A stretch of DNA of 64,000 bases, taken from contig CAWAYH010000011.1 of the NCBI GenBank assembly GCA_963786195.1, forward strand, positions 434,001 to 498,000, written 5' to 3'. Position 1 is the stretch's first letter, and each line of letters opens with the position of its first letter. The notes beneath the pieces were generated by a model, which was given only the letters and a program-made list of their open reading frames with translations, did not search any database and was not told the DNA's origin. This DNA is from CAWAYH01 sp963786195 (lineage in GTDB: Bacteria; Acidobacteriota; Vicinamibacteria; Vicinamibacterales; 2-12-FULL-66-21). Both the position numbers and the translations under genes were made by a program. Below, in pieces: positions 9,556 to 19,926 of this stretch.

Positions 9556-10911
9556 ATGCGGATCGCAAGCACGTGCTTCGTCGCGGGCCAGATGCTGCTG
9601 GCGTTGTCCACGGTGATGGGCCTGGAGACGACCTCTCCCTCTCCCATCGTCTACACCGCTGTAGTCGACGGCATCATTCACCCGATTGCCACGGCGTACA
9701 TCCGCCGCGCCATCGAGGAGGCCGATGCCGCCAACGCTGATCTGCTGATCATCACGTTGCGAACACCGGGCGGTCTGGTCGACGCCACGCGGGATATCAA
9801 CACGTCCATCATCCAGGCGAAGACTCCGGTCGTCGTGTTCGTCGGGCCTTCAGGGGGCCGTGCCGCCTCCGCCGGGTTCCTGATCACCATGGCAGCGGAC
9901 GTCGCCGTCATGGCGCCGGGCACGCACATCGGCGCGGCCCATCCGGTCTCGGGAGACGGCCAGAAGGTCGACGAGATCATGGCGAAGAAGATGACGTCGG
10001 ACGTGGCGAGCTACGCGCGGACGCTTGCGACGCAGCGGAAACGGAACGTCGAGCTCGTCGAGCAGGCCGTGACCGAGAGCCGGTCATACACGGAGCAGGA
10101 GGCGATCGGCGCCAGTCCACCCCTCATCGACCTCGTCGCCTCGAGCGTCGCGGACGTGATCGCGAAGCTCGATGGCCGGACGATCACGCGCTTCGACGGC
10201 CGGACGCAAACCCTGCACACGGCCGGGGCGACCCAACGGTCGGTCGAGATGACGTGGGCGCAGCGGCTGCTCAGCGCCGTGGCTCACCCCCAGATCGCCT
10301 ACCTGCTGCTGATGCTGGGCACGCTGGGCCTGACGGTCGAACTCTGGAACCCCGGGGCGGTGCTCCCCGGCGTGGCCGGCGGGATTTGCCTCCTGCTGGC
10401 CTTCTTCGCGTTCCAGGTGCTCCCGGTCAGCTACGTGGGCGTCTTGCTGATTCTCTTCGGCCTGATGCTGCTCATTCTCGAGGTCAAGGTCACCAGCTTC
10501 GGTTTGCTCGCGGTCGGGGGCATTGTCAGCCTGTTCTTCGGGTCGATGCTCCTCATGGATTCGCCGTTGCCCGAGCTGCAGGTGGGGCTTCGGCTTATCA
10601 TCCCCGTGACGCTGACGCTCTCCGCCATCGTGCTGTTCCTGGTCCAGTTGGCGGTTAAAGCTCAACGTATCCAGCCAGTTACGGGGGAGGCTGGAATGTT
10701 GGGCGCGACCGGCCGGGCGCTGACGTCCATCGAGGCCGGCGGCAGGGGCCGAATCGAGACTCACGGGGAGATCTGGACTGCGACCGCATCGGAGCCGATA
10801 AACGCGGGAGATGTGGTCCGCGTTGTCGGAGTCCAAAGCCTGCTCCTGACGGTGCGGCCGGAGCGTTCACAGAAGGTCAGGGGAGAAAGAGAGATTAGCT
10901 CGCCGTGTTGA
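9556..10911 (+). CDS. NfeD-family membrane-bound ClpP-class serine protease
   Basis: Full-length (451 residues) NfeD1b-type protein. The N-terminal signal anchor is followed by a periplasmic ClpP-like protease domain (LLIITLRTPGGLVDATRDIN, then VGPSGGRAASAGFLITMAAD with the catalytic Ser, and MAKKMTSDVASYAR with the general-base Lys). Next come four or five transmembrane segments (QIAYLLLMLGTLGLTVELWN through about 10660), and a C-terminal OB-fold NfeD domain (GEAGMLGATGRALTSIEAGG). Family members act with the adjacent stomatin/slipin in membrane quality control. Its stop overlaps the GTG start of the slipin gene, which supports that partnership. Confidence 0.95.
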   Translation: MRIASTCFVAGQMLLALSTVMGLETTSPSPIVYTAVVDGIIHPIATAYIRRAIEEADAANADLLIITLRTPGGLVDATRDINTSIIQAKTPVVVFVGPSGGRAASAGFLITMAADVAVMAPGTHIGAAHPVSGDGQKVDEIMAKKMTSDVASYARTLATQRKRNVELVEQAVTESRSYTEQEAIGASPPLIDLVASSVADVIAKLDGRTITRFDGRTQTLHTAGATQRSVEMTWAQRLLSAVAHPQIAYLLLMLGTLGLTVELWNPGAVLPGVAGGICLLLAFFAFQVLPVSYVGVLLILFGLMLLILEVKVTSFGLLAVGGIVSLFFGSMLLMDSPLPELQVGLRLIIPVTLTLSAIVLFLVQLAVKAQRIQPVTGEAGMLGATGRALTSIEAGGRGRIETHGEIWTATASEPINAGDVVRVVGVQSLLLTVRPERSQKVRGEREISSPC

Positions 10912-11660
10912 TATTCCCACCCTTCCTGATCGTTCTGTTCTTTCTCGGCTTTTACCTGATCAGCGCAATCAAGATCCTGAACGAGTACGAGCGTGGGGTC
11001 ATCTTCCGGCTCGGCAAACTGCTGCCGCAGCCCAAGGGCCCCGGGATCATCCTGGTCTTCGCGCCCATCGATCGGATGGCGCGCGTGAGCCTCCGGACGA
11101 TCGTCCTCGACGTGCCGCCGCAGGACGTGATCACGCGCGACAACGTCTCGGTCAAGGTCAACGCGGTCGTGTACTTCCGCGTGATGGATCCGCGGCGAGC
11201 GATCGTGGAGGTCGAGAGCTACCATTACGCGACGTCGCAGCTCGCGCAGACGACGCTCCGCAGCGTGCTGGGGCAGGTCGAGCTCGACGATCTGCTGTCG
11301 CAGCGCGAGAAGCTCAATCACGATCTGCAGCACATCCTCGATCAGCGTACCGATCCGTGGGGCATCAAGGTCTCGGCGGTCGAGGTCAAGCACGTCGATC
11401 TCCCGCCGGACATGCAGCGCGCGATGGCGCGGCAGGCCGAAGCCGAGCGTGAGAAACGTGCCAAGATCATTCACGCCGAGGGCGAGCTCCAGGCTTCGCA
11501 AAAGTTGATGGAAGCCGCCGCGATCATCTCGAAGGAGCCCGCCACGATCACGCTGCGCTATCTGCAGACGCTCACCGAGATCGCGTCCGAGAAGAACTCC
11601 ACCATCATTTTTCCGCTTCCAGTCGAGTTGATCAACATGATCGGCCAACGCAGGGGATAG
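10905..11660 (+). CDS. slipin (SPFH/stomatin-like membrane protein)
   Basis: Partner of NfeD. One N-terminal transmembrane hairpin (PPFLIVLFFLGFYLISAIKI) is followed by an SPFH/Band 7 domain (NEYERGVIFRLGKLLPQPKG, VPPQDVITRDNVSVKVNAVV, LRSVLGQVELDDLLSQREKL). A coiled-coil with REKRAKIIHAEGELQASQKL leads to the hydrophobic C-terminus. The 251-residue length is typical of bacterial slipins. The GTG start lies in the last codons of nfeD, so the two are translationally coupled. The family forms oligomeric rings in the inner membrane that may hold the NfeD protease. Confidence 0.93.
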   Translation: MLIFPPFLIVLFFLGFYLISAIKILNEYERGVIFRLGKLLPQPKGPGIILVFAPIDRMARVSLRTIVLDVPPQDVITRDNVSVKVNAVVYFRVMDPRRAIVEVESYHYATSQLAQTTLRSVLGQVELDDLLSQREKLNHDLQHILDQRTDPWGIKVSAVEVKHVDLPPDMQRAMARQAEAEREKRAKIIHAEGELQASQKLMEAAAIISKEPATITLRYLQTLTEIASEKNSTIIFPLPVELINMIGQRRG

Positions 11661-11664
11661 CACT

Positions 11665-12420
11665 GTGGTAGAGCATGCACACGACACGGATGACGGGTTT
11701 CACGAGATTCAGCTGAGCGGGAAGCAGCTGGTGTTTCTGTTCATGGCCACGACCGTCGTGTCCGTCGTCATCTTCCTGTGCGGAGTACTGGTGGGCCGCG
11801 GGGTCCGGGCGGAAGCCGCCGGATCGGTGCGCCCCGACGCTGCGAACATGGCCGCGGACCGCGCGAGCCAGCCCGCAGCGTCAGCGAGCCCGGCGCCGGC
11901 CTCGAGTGACGCGCCCGCGCCACCGGCCGACAGCGCGCTGACGTATCACGATCGGCTGCAGCGCGACAAGCCCGCGACCGAGACGCTCAAGCCGCCAAAC
12001 GGGCCGAAGATCGATGACGTCACGCCGCTGACCTCCGCCGCGCCGCCGGCACACGCCCCGGCGCCTGCGGCTGCGCCAGCGTCCGCGCCGGCTCCGACGC
12101 CGGCAGCCGCTGCGGCCCCTGTGGCCGCAGGGGCGTCTGCGGCCACAGGGGCGCCTGCGGGCACAGGAAGAAGGACCAGCGCGCAGCCTGGCACGTGGGC
12201 CGTCCAGGTCGTCGTCCTCCGTGATCGCGCCGCAGCGGGCGCGGTGATCGAGCGCCTGAGCGGCAAGGGGTACCCGGCGTTCATCGTGAGCCCGGCACCC
12301 GGCGCGCCGCTCCAGGCCTACAAGGTCCAGGTCGGCCGGTTCAGCGAGCGCAGCGAAGCCGAGAAGATCGCCGATCGGCTGAGAAAAGAAGAACAGTTCG
12401 AGCCCTTCATCCTGCGCTAG
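11665..12420 (+). CDS. SPOR-domain membrane protein
   Basis: Starts with GTG four bases after the slipin stop. A short cytoplasmic tail is followed by one transmembrane helix (LVFLFMATTVVSVVIFLCGVL). A long Ala/Pro-rich periplasmic linker (about residues 50-165) contains repeated AlaPro runs and duplicated GCxGCAGGGGC-like codon runs at 12115-12165. The last 75 residues are a SPOR domain (GTWAVQVVVLRDRAAAGAVI ... YKVQVGRFSERSEAEKIADR). SPOR domains bind denuded glycan strands at the septum, so a role in cell division or wall remodelling is likely. It resembles FtsN/DedD in layout but no specific assignment is possible. Confidence 0.88.
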   Translation: MVEHAHDTDDGFHEIQLSGKQLVFLFMATTVVSVVIFLCGVLVGRGVRAEAAGSVRPDAANMAADRASQPAASASPAPASSDAPAPPADSALTYHDRLQRDKPATETLKPPNGPKIDDVTPLTSAAPPAHAPAPAAAPASAPAPTPAAAAAPVAAGASAATGAPAGTGRRTSAQPGTWAVQVVVLRDRAAAGAVIERLSGKGYPAFIVSPAPGAPLQAYKVQVGRFSERSEAEKIADRLRKEEQFEPFILR

Positions 12421-12434
12421 GCACGTCAGGTCGA

Positions 12435-13988
12435 ATGCCGACGGTTCCCGCGAGCGGAGCGCTCGCCGTCCTCTCGGGAGTGCTGCTCGCGCTCAGCTTT
12501 CCGAGGTACGGCCATCCTGCGTTCGCGTGGGCCTCGCTCACGCCCCTCGTTGTCGCGCTGCTGCGGCCGTCGGCCGAACCCCGCCGGTTGCGGCACGCCT
12601 TTCTGCTCGGCCTCCTCGCCGGCGGCGTCTACTTCGCGGGAACACTCTACTGGCTGGTCGAGACGATGACGATGTTCGGCGATCTGGCCACGCCAATCGC
12701 AGTGCTCGCAGCGTTCCTCCTCGTCGCCTACCTGTCCCTGTTTCCAGCCGCCTTCGCGATCGCGCTCGTTCGGTTGCGTCGATCGCTGGGGCTGCTGGCG
12801 GCGGTGATGCTCGTGCCGCCAGTCTGGGTCGCCACGGAGCTGGGCCGGCAATACGTCTGGGACGGGTTTCCGTGGGCGCTGCTCGGCTACAGCCAGGTCA
12901 CGTTCCTGCCCGTTGCGCAGCTGGCGAGTCTCGTCGGAGTGTACGGGCTGTCGGGGCTGCTCGCGCTGACGTCGGCGTCGGTGGCGTTCGTCATCATCGA
13001 TCGCGGGCGCCAGCGATGGCTCTTTGCCGGCACGGTCGCCGCGTTGATCCTTTCGTGCGTCGTCTGGGGTCGCGCGCGCATCGAGGGCGGCAGCCTGGAT
13101 ACCGCGGGGGAGGCCGTGCGCGTCGCGGTGCTGCAGGGGAACATCCTGCAGGACGACAAGTGGAATCCTGCTCTGCGTGATGTCATCACGGGCCGCTACG
13201 TGGCGATGACGCGCGAGGCGATCGCTCGGGGCGCGACGTTCATCATCTGGCCCGAGACGGCGACGCCGTTCTATTTTGCGGAGGACCCGCGCGGCGCCGC
13301 GATTCGACGGATCGCCAGCGAGGCGGGCGTCACGCTGCTCGTCGGCAGCGACCAGCGGGAGCTGGGGCGGCCAGACCTCGCGCCGGACGACCCGGCCAAC
13401 CACTACTACAACGCGGCGTTCGGCGTGAAACCGGACGGGACGATCGGCGGCGTGTATCGGAAGATGCACCTGGTGCCGTTCGGCGAATACGTACCGCTGA
13501 AACGACTGTTGTTCTTCGTGCAGCCGATCGTCGAGGCGGTCTCGAACTTCACTCCCGGTGATGAGGCGGTCATCCTGCCGGTCCAGGGACATCGGGCGAG
13601 CACGGCCATCTGCTACGAGGTCATTTTCGGAAGCCTGATACGGCAATTCGTCGTCAACGGGAGCGAGCTGCTGACGACGATCACCAACGATGCCTGGTAC
13701 GGCCGCTCGTCAGCGGCCTACCAGCACTGGGAGCAGGCATCGATGCGCGCGATCGAGAACGGCCGCTATCTGGCGCGCGCGGCCAACACGGGGATCAGCG
13801 GCTTCGTCGATCCTTACGGCCGCGTGCTGAAGAAGTCCGCGCTCTTCGAACAGGCCCTGCTCGTGGAAGACCTCCGGTTTCTCCGGGAGCGGACCCTCTA
13901 TTCGCGCATCGGCGATCTCGTCGCGTGGCTGTCGCTCGTGGTGACGGTTGTCGCGCTTCTCGTCTCGCGCAGGGCGGGTCCTGCCTGA
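12435..13988 (+). CDS. lnt: apolipoprotein N-acyltransferase
   Basis: Inner-membrane enzyme that adds the third acyl chain to lipoproteins, using phospholipid as donor. It has 517 residues. Five to six N-terminal transmembrane helices (GALAVLSGVLLALSFPRYGH onward) precede a periplasmic nitrilase-type domain with the three catalytic positions: Glu in FIIWPETATPFYF, Lys in VYRKMHLVPFGEYVPL, and Cys in AICYEVIFGSL. The C-terminal helix (GDLVAWLSLVVTVVALLVSR) completes the family fold. It fits with lolC/lolD elsewhere in the window: both serve lipoprotein maturation and export. Confidence 0.96.
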   Translation: MPTVPASGALAVLSGVLLALSFPRYGHPAFAWASLTPLVVALLRPSAEPRRLRHAFLLGLLAGGVYFAGTLYWLVETMTMFGDLATPIAVLAAFLLVAYLSLFPAAFAIALVRLRRSLGLLAAVMLVPPVWVATELGRQYVWDGFPWALLGYSQVTFLPVAQLASLVGVYGLSGLLALTSASVAFVIIDRGRQRWLFAGTVAALILSCVVWGRARIEGGSLDTAGEAVRVAVLQGNILQDDKWNPALRDVITGRYVAMTREAIARGATFIIWPETATPFYFAEDPRGAAIRRIASEAGVTLLVGSDQRELGRPDLAPDDPANHYYNAAFGVKPDGTIGGVYRKMHLVPFGEYVPLKRLLFFVQPIVEAVSNFTPGDEAVILPVQGHRASTAICYEVIFGSLIRQFVVNGSELLTTITNDAWYGRSSAAYQHWEQASMRAIENGRYLARAANTGISGFVDPYGRVLKKSALFEQALLVEDLRFLRERTLYSRIGDLVAWLSLVVTVVALLVSRRAGPA

Positions 13989-14011
13989 TACGATAGTCAG
14001 CTGTCAGCTGG

Positions 14012-14043
14012 AAGCCGAGAGCCTGAAGCCGAGAGCCTGAAGC
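14012..14043. repeat. 14-bp tandem repeat in the prfB leader
   Basis: AAGCCGAGAGCCTG occurs twice in tandem (14012-14025 and 14026-14039) and begins a third time (AAGCCT). It ends only a few bases before the prfB start codon and leaves no clear Shine-Dalgarno sequence. Similar short tandem sequences fill other small gaps in this window (23041-23063, 40962-40998, 15228-15255). Confidence 0.85.
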
Positions 14044-14049
14044 CTATTC

Positions 14050-15178
14050 ATGACCATTCAACTCGACGATCAGCTTCGCAGGTACGAGGATCTGGCGCGG
14101 CGCGCCAGCGACCTGCGGAGCCATCTTTGACGCCGCCCGCCCCGCCGCCGAGCTCGCACAACTCGAGGAACGCACTGCCGACCCGGACTTCTGGAAGGAT
14201 CAGGCGGCCGCCCAGAAGGTGATGCAGCGCCGCCGCCGTCTCGAGGAAGACCGCGATCTCTTCGAGACGCTCAAACGCAAGGTCGACGATCTCGCCGTGC
14301 TGATCGAGTGGGCCGAAGCCGGCGAACCGGTGGCCGACGATCTCGCGCGCGCGCTCGACGATCTCTCGACCACCGTCGAAGCGGGCGAGGTCAAGAAGAT
14401 GCTCGGCGGCGAGCACGACCGCAAGAACGCGATCGTCACCATTCACCCGGGCGCCGGCGGCACCGAGTCGCAGGACTGGGCGGAGATGCTGCTCCGCATG
14501 TACATGCGGTGGACGGAACGCCGCGGCTTCAAGCGCGAGGTGATCGACCTTCAGCCCGGAGATGAAGCGGGCATCAAGAGCGTGACGTTCACGGTGACGG
14601 GTGACTACGCCTACGGGCTCCTCCTCGCCGAAGCCGGCGTCCACCGGCTCGTTCGCATCTCGCCCTTCGATCAGGCCTCGCGCCGGCACACGTCGTTCGC
14701 CTCGGTATTCGTGTGGCCCGAACTGCCCGAGGACGTCGATGTCGAGATCGACGACAAGGACCTCCGGATCGATACCTACCGATCGAGCGGCGCCGGCGGC
14801 CAGCACGTCAACGTCACCGACTCGGCGGTGCGCATCACGCACCTGCCGACGGGCATCGTCGTCTCGTGCCAGAACGAGCGCTCGCAGCATCGCAACCGCG
14901 ACGCGGCCATGCGCGTCCTGAAGTCACGCCTGTTCGACCTGAAGATGAAGGAGCAGCAGGCGAAGCTGAACCAGCTCGGCGGCGAGAAGAAGGACATCGC
15001 ATTCGGGAGCCAGATCCGCAGCTACGTCCTGGCGCCGTATCAGATGATCAAGGATCACCGGACGAAGGAAGAAGCCGGCGACGTCAACCGCGTCCTCGAC
15101 GGCGACATCGACCCGTTCATCAAGACGTATCTGATGAAGAAAGCGGCGGGGACACTGGGGCAGGCCGAGCCTGAGTAA
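14050..15178 (+). CDS. prfB: peptide chain release factor 2 with programmed +1 frameshift
   Basis: Recognises UGA and UAA stop codons. The first 26 codons run from ATG 14050 to the in-frame TGA at 14128-14130. Shifting +1 at CTT gives DAARPAAELAQLEERTADP and the rest of RF2. This includes the tripeptide anticodon-like region TYRSSGAGGQHVNVTDSAVR with the catalytic GGQ, DPDFWKDQ near the N-terminus, and NERSQHRNRDAAMRVLKSRL. The sequence CTTTGAC is the classic autoregulatory site. The protein is therefore intact, not frameshifted by error. Confidence 0.95.
14116..14131 (+). promoter_or_regulatory. prfB programmed frameshift site
   Basis: The slippery CTT (14125-14127) directly precedes TGA followed by C (CTTTGAC). 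GGAG lies four bases upstream and can act as the internal Shine-Dalgarno-like stimulator. In the known mechanism, low RF2 slows termination at TGA, the ribosome slips +1 on CTT, and full RF2 is made. Confidence 0.92.
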
Positions 15179-15511
15179 ATAGATCCGTGAATTGCAGATT
15201 TCAGAGGTCAGATTTCAGAGTCTTTTAGATTGTAGATTTTAGATTGTAGATTTCGGTTCGCGGTTGCAGTTCTTGCGACGCTTCGACGAGGAAACGTTGA
15301 AAGGCGCTGTTTCCTGCCGGGCATGCCATGTGCAGTCTGGGGGGGCATGTGGTGCTGGAGGAGCTGGACGAGTCCGATGGCTGGATCCGTCTACTGGTGA
15401 GAGCCGACATCACGACTCCGCAAGCCACGGCGAGCCTTGCCGGTGAAACTGAAGAACTCGTCCGAATCTTCTCGGCGTCTCTGCTAACCGCCAAGGGCAA
15501 GCGGGCAGCAC
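15179..15511. other. 333-base gap, A+T-rich repeats and a weak small ORF
   Basis: Just after prfB is an A/T-richer stretch with short direct repeats (CAGATTTCAGA twice near 15197-15222, and TTTTAGATTGTAGA twice at 15228-15255). The rest is GC-rich. One plus-strand frame from ATG 15328 to 15522 could encode 64 residues (LGGHVVLEELDESDGWIRLL ... LLTAKGKRAALIA). It reads like protein but has no ribosome site and overlaps the end of the PBP1A gene on the other strand. It may be a gene remnant. I see no RNA gene. Confidence 0.5.
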
Positions 15512-17773
15512 TTATTGCCTGAAGCCCGACCCCGGCTGCGTGCCCGAAATGAACGCTTCGGTGATCGCGCCAGGCGAGCCGTCGGCGGCCGCGGTGCCGG
15601 AGCCGCGGTCCACCGACACGAACACGATGTTGCCGGGAGGCTCGAACGTGGGCTGATCCTTCCGCGTCGGCAATCCAGGCCTTCATGATGTCGTTCCACA
15701 TCGGGACTGCAGACTCCGACCCGGTTCCCGCCGGCCCCATCGTCCGCTTCTGATCGTAGCCGGCCCACACGCCGATGGTGATGTCCGGGTCGAAGCCGAT
15801 GAACCAAGCATCGGTGTAATCGTCCGTGGTCCCGGTCTTCCCGCCGATCGGCCAGTTGAGGGCGGCAGCCTTGCTCCCCGTCCCGCGCTGCACGACGCCG
15901 CGGAGGAGGTTGGTCATGACGAATGCCGTGTCCGCGCGGATCGCGTCCTTGGCTTCGGGCCGGTTCTCCTCGAGCACGTTGCCTTCGCGATCCGTGACCT
16001 TCAGAATCGAGTACGGGCGCATGCGGACACCCTGATTGGGGTAGACGGAGTATGCGCTCGTCATCTCCAGCAGCGTGGCTTCCGCGGCGCCCAATGCCAC
16101 GGCGAGGTAGGGCGGCAGCGGCGACTCGAGGCCCAGCCGGCGCGCGTACGAAATCACCTGCTTCGCGCCGAGTTGATCCATCACGCGAACAGCCGGCACG
16201 TTGCGCGACTGTTCGAGCGCGCGTCGCAGCGTAATCGGGCCTTCGAAGGCGCGATCGTAATTGAGCGGCGTGTACGGCGGCTGGCCCGCGCCGCCGGGAA
16301 AGCTGACCGGCGTGTCCATCAGCATGGTGACGGGCGTGTACCCGCTGTCGATGGCCGCCGTGTAGACGAACGGCTTGAACGCCGATCCGACCTGGCGGTA
16401 TGCCTGCGTCGCGCGGTTGAACTTGCTGCGATCGAAATTGAATCCGCCGACCATCGCCATGATCTGGCCGGTGCGGTTATCGAGGATGAGCGCGGCGCCT
16501 TCGACTTCGGGCGGCTGCTCGAGCGTGCCGGTCGCCGCGCCACCGCCCTCGGCGACCGTCGCGAGGCGTGTCTCCGACGAGATCCCCGCGCGTCACGAGT
16601 TGTGCGGGAGACGTCTTGCCGGTCCACGCGAATCCCTTGCGATCGACCGTGACCTTCAGGTCCCCGACCCGCAGCTGAATGCCCGAGGCGTCTACGCCCG
16701 TCACGACTGCGGGGACGAGCTGGCCGGCGAGCATCGGGCGGTCCCAGCGCGGCTGACGATAGGCCTCAATCGTGTGCCCCTCGTTGAGGATGTTCCGCCG
16801 CGGCTTCCGGAACCCGCGACGCTTGTCGATGCGCCGCAGGCCCTCATCGATCGCCTGCGTGGCGGCCTCCTGAAGGCGCAGGTCGATGCGCGGTCTGGAT
16901 GGACAGACCGTTCTCGTACAGCTGCTTCGCGCCGTAGCGGCTTTCGAGCTCCCGGCGGACTTCCTCGAGGAAATACGGCGCGGCCGATGATGCCTGGGCC
17001 GGGCCCTCGCCGCGTACGACGATCGGCTTCTTCTTGGCGGCGTTCGCTTCGGCCTGCGTGATGAAGCCCACCTCCGCCATGCGCCCAAGGGCGTAGTTCC
17101 GGCGACGCATGGCCGCGTCCTTGTTCACGTACGGGCTCTGCCTCACGTTGCCCTGCAGGATGCCCGCGATCAGCGCCGCTTCCTCGAGGTTGACGTCTTT
17201 CGCCGACTTGCCGAAGTACAGGCGCGCGGCCGCCTCGACGCCGTAGACGCCGTGGCCGAAGTACATCTGGTTGCAATACAGCGTGAAGATCTCGCGCTTC
17301 GTGTAGCGCTTCTCGATCTGGATCGCGAGCATCGCTTCCTTGATCTTCCGCTCCCACGTCTTGTCGTCGGTCAGGAACAGCTTGCGCGCGAGTTGCTGCG
17401 TCAGCGTGCTCGCGCCGTACCGCTGACGCTTGACGATGTCCCGGATGAGCGTGACGACGATGTGGGGGATGCTCAGGCCGAAGTGCTGGTTGAATCCGGC
17501 ATCCTCGGCGGCGAGGATCGCCTGTTCGAGCTTCGGCGAAATCGCGTCGTAGGGAATGACGACGCGTCGTTCGATCGCGAATTCGCCGACGATCTCGCCC
17601 CGGGCTCCGTAGACGCGCGAGATCGTGCTGGGCGCGTAGTCGTCCAGGCCGGAGATGCGCGGGATGTCACCGGCATACGCGAAGAAGACGCCCGTGGCAA
17701 TGCCGAGAGACGCCGTGAGGATGAAAAGGGCGATAAGGCCGGCCCGGCGTGCGATGTGAAGGGCCTGTGCCAT
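15512..17773 (-). pseudogene. bifunctional penicillin-binding protein 1A, frameshifted
   Basis: Class A PBP that polymerises and cross-links peptidoglycan. From 17773: a transmembrane anchor (ARRAGLIALFILTASLGIAT), the glycosyltransferase domain (LAAEDAGFNQHFGLS, GASTLTQQLARKLFL, KIKEAMLAIQIEKRYTKREI), then an OB/linker region (GLRRIDKRRGFRKPRRNIL). The transpeptidase domain follows with SxxK as SAFK in QVGSAFKPFVYTAA, SxN as SRN and KTG in GGKTGTTDDY. The protein ends ISGTQPGSGFRQ. Frame changes are needed near 16893, 16577 and 15655. All active-site motifs are present, so indel errors are a likely cause. It lies 18 bases behind the FecR-type gene on the same strand. Confidence 0.88.
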
Positions 17774-17791
17774 ATCGCCCTCTGAGCCTTC

Positions 17792-19820
17792 TTACCCCCG
17801 TCCGCCGCGCGCCACGGCGCGACCGGTCGCCTGTCCGCCACCACGTGAGTGCCCGCCCGACTGGCCGGACGATCGCGATGGCGGTCCGGAGGGGCCACCC
17901 TGCGGTGCCGCCGAAGGAGCCGCCGGCCCTGACGGCCCCGGACCGTTTCGCTGCGTGCCTGCCCCCGGATAGGAGCGGTAGGACGGTGGTCCGTCCGGTC
18001 CCGACCGGGGTACCGTGTACGGCGTGCGAGCCGGCGCGTCCGCGGACGGTGAGCGGTAGACGCGTTCCCGCTGCACCCCCGACGAGGGCGGCACGTATGC
18101 GTCGTTCGTCCCGCGAGGCACCGCGCCCGAACCGCTGGATCGATTGACCCCGCTGATATCCGGCGTGGCGTTCCGATCCGGTACCGGGACGCGGCGGCTG
18201 TCTGGTGTGACGCTGCGGAAAGACGGAGCGACAGGAGTCATCTGCGACGGCGCGGCTGCCGGGTCGCCGCCTCGTGGAACCGCGCGACGCTGGAATCCCT
18301 GCGTGACGTCGGTCGAACCTGCCGGCGCAGCGGAATCACGAGCGACCGGCGTAGCCTGACGCGGCGCCGGGAGCGACGACACCGCGCGCGGTTCGCGCGC
18401 CGGCGACGGGAACCCGGGGCCGCTCAGCGCGGGCGCAGCACCGCGCCGGCTGCGGAATGCTGCGGTCGGGTCCGATGCCCCCGAATTCGATCCAGCGGCC
18501 GGAGAACCGACGGTGACGCCGCCTCGAGGCACGGCTCTCGCGACTTCACGCGCGCCCGGTCCGGCTGGTCCGGCGGTCACGCCGTTGCGCGGCACCGCAA
18601 TGCCACGATCGGTCGCGCGAACCGAGGGGCGGTTCGCCGGATTGCCGGAGCGAGACACGGCGAACCCGCTGATCTCGGGTCCCGAGTTCCTGACGACGAA
18701 CGTGCCGCGCGTGCGCGCGTCGATGCGGTTCACGTTGACCACGTTGACATTCACGAAGCCGCGGCCGAAGCCGTGACGCGGCACGACGGTCCAGGCGTGC
18801 CAGGGATCGAAACGGTGGCCGCCGTGGAAGCCGGAGCCTGTGAACGGGATCACCGCCACGTTGTTCCAGCCGAGCGGGCACCAGCTGACGTAGTTCGGCG
18901 CATACGCCCACGAAACCCACGCGGGAGACCAGCGAACGCCCGGAATCCAGAACCAGAGACCCGCCGAGAATCCCCAGCGGCCGTAGTGATGCGTCGGCCA
19001 GGCCCACGGATCGTTGCCAATCCACGTCCAGCCATAGGGGCGAAGAACGGACCAGCGGCCGTAGTAGTAAGGACGCCAGCCCGTGCTGACCCGCGGATAC
19101 CAGACGTTCCCGTAGGTCGGCATGTATTGCCACGACCCGTACTCCGCGAACGTGGTGGCGTAGGACTGGACGGATTCCGGCGAGGTACTCCGTCGAGACG
19201 CCGAGGCGCGCGGTCCGGCGCGTTTCGGACCAGCGATCGAAATCGTCCCAGGCGGCCGAGTTGAACACGTAGGCCGAGGATGGTGCGGCGCCTGCGCGCG
19301 CGAAGGCGCGCTCGCCGGCCGACACCATCGTGCGGCCGTCTTCGTTGACGATCTCGGCCGCGCCGCGGATGACCGCGAGCTCGACTTCCGCATCACGATC
19401 GCCGCCGAGGATCGACACGCGGTATTCGCCGGGGTTCGCGATCTGCACCCAGGCCGTCGGCGCGTCGACGCGGTACGAGGCCGCGCGTTCGCCAGGGATG
19501 TTCAACCGGACGCGGCCAGCGAGCAGCCGCACGACGCCGGCCGACTGGAAATCGACAATGGTGTTGCCATCGAGGTGCAGCGTGGTGCGATCGTTGAACA
19601 GCACCTCGACGCGTCCTGCCTGCGTGCGCACGCGATCGCCTGGCAGCACCGGCATCGACGCCGGCGCGGCCTCGGATTTGCCGTCACGTTCGAGCAGGGC
19701 GGCGCCGTCTACGGCTGAAATGTGCGCTGGCGCCTCAACGGGCTGTTCTTGCGCGCTGATTGGCCGTGCGGTGAAGACACCAAGAAGTGCGACCGTGAGC
19801 AGGGGAGCCAGGCGGGTCAT
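17792..19820 (-). pseudogene. FecR-domain protein with tryptophan-rich repeats, frameshifted
   Basis: Secreted protein starting at 19820 (AGAGG five bases upstream), with signal peptide LAPLLTVALLGVFTARPISAQ. Residues 25-180 form a FecR-like domain (GDRVRTQAGRVEVLFNDRTT, LHLDGNTIVDFQSAGVVRLL, RVDAPTAWVQIANPGEYRVS). After one frame change near 19173-19183 comes a region very rich in Trp, Tyr and Gly (YGSWQYMPTYGNVWYPRVST, GRWSVLRPYGWTWIGNDPWA), typical of the DUF6600-type proteins seen in Acidobacteria. A long Pro/Ser/Arg/Gly low-complexity tail follows. It probably sits in the periplasm or outer envelope. It lies directly upstream of PBP1A, which suggests a cell-wall or surface role. Function not established. 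Confidence 0.8.
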
Positions 19821-19888
19821 ATGAACCTCTGGGCCTTCGTGTTCCCGAAACATCGGCAGGCGGCCGCCGAGGCAGGCTGGCAACTGCC

Positions 19889-19916
19889 AGTATAACACCA
19901 ACTTAGGGTAGGTCAA
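19889..19916 (-). promoter_or_regulatory. sigma-70-type promoter for the FecR-protein gene
   Basis: Read on the minus strand: TTGACC (19916-19911), 16 bases, TATACT (19894-19889). It would give a leader of about 60 bases before the start at 19820. It is back to back with the dnaK promoter, the two -35 boxes lying only 10 bases apart. Confidence 0.7.
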
Positions 19917-19926
19917 TCGGGCGGTA

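Noticed and set aside
14050..14130. prfB read as a frameshifted pseudogene
   Set aside because: The TGA after 26 codons is part of the conserved CTTTGAC programmed frameshift site, and the downstream frame is complete RF2.
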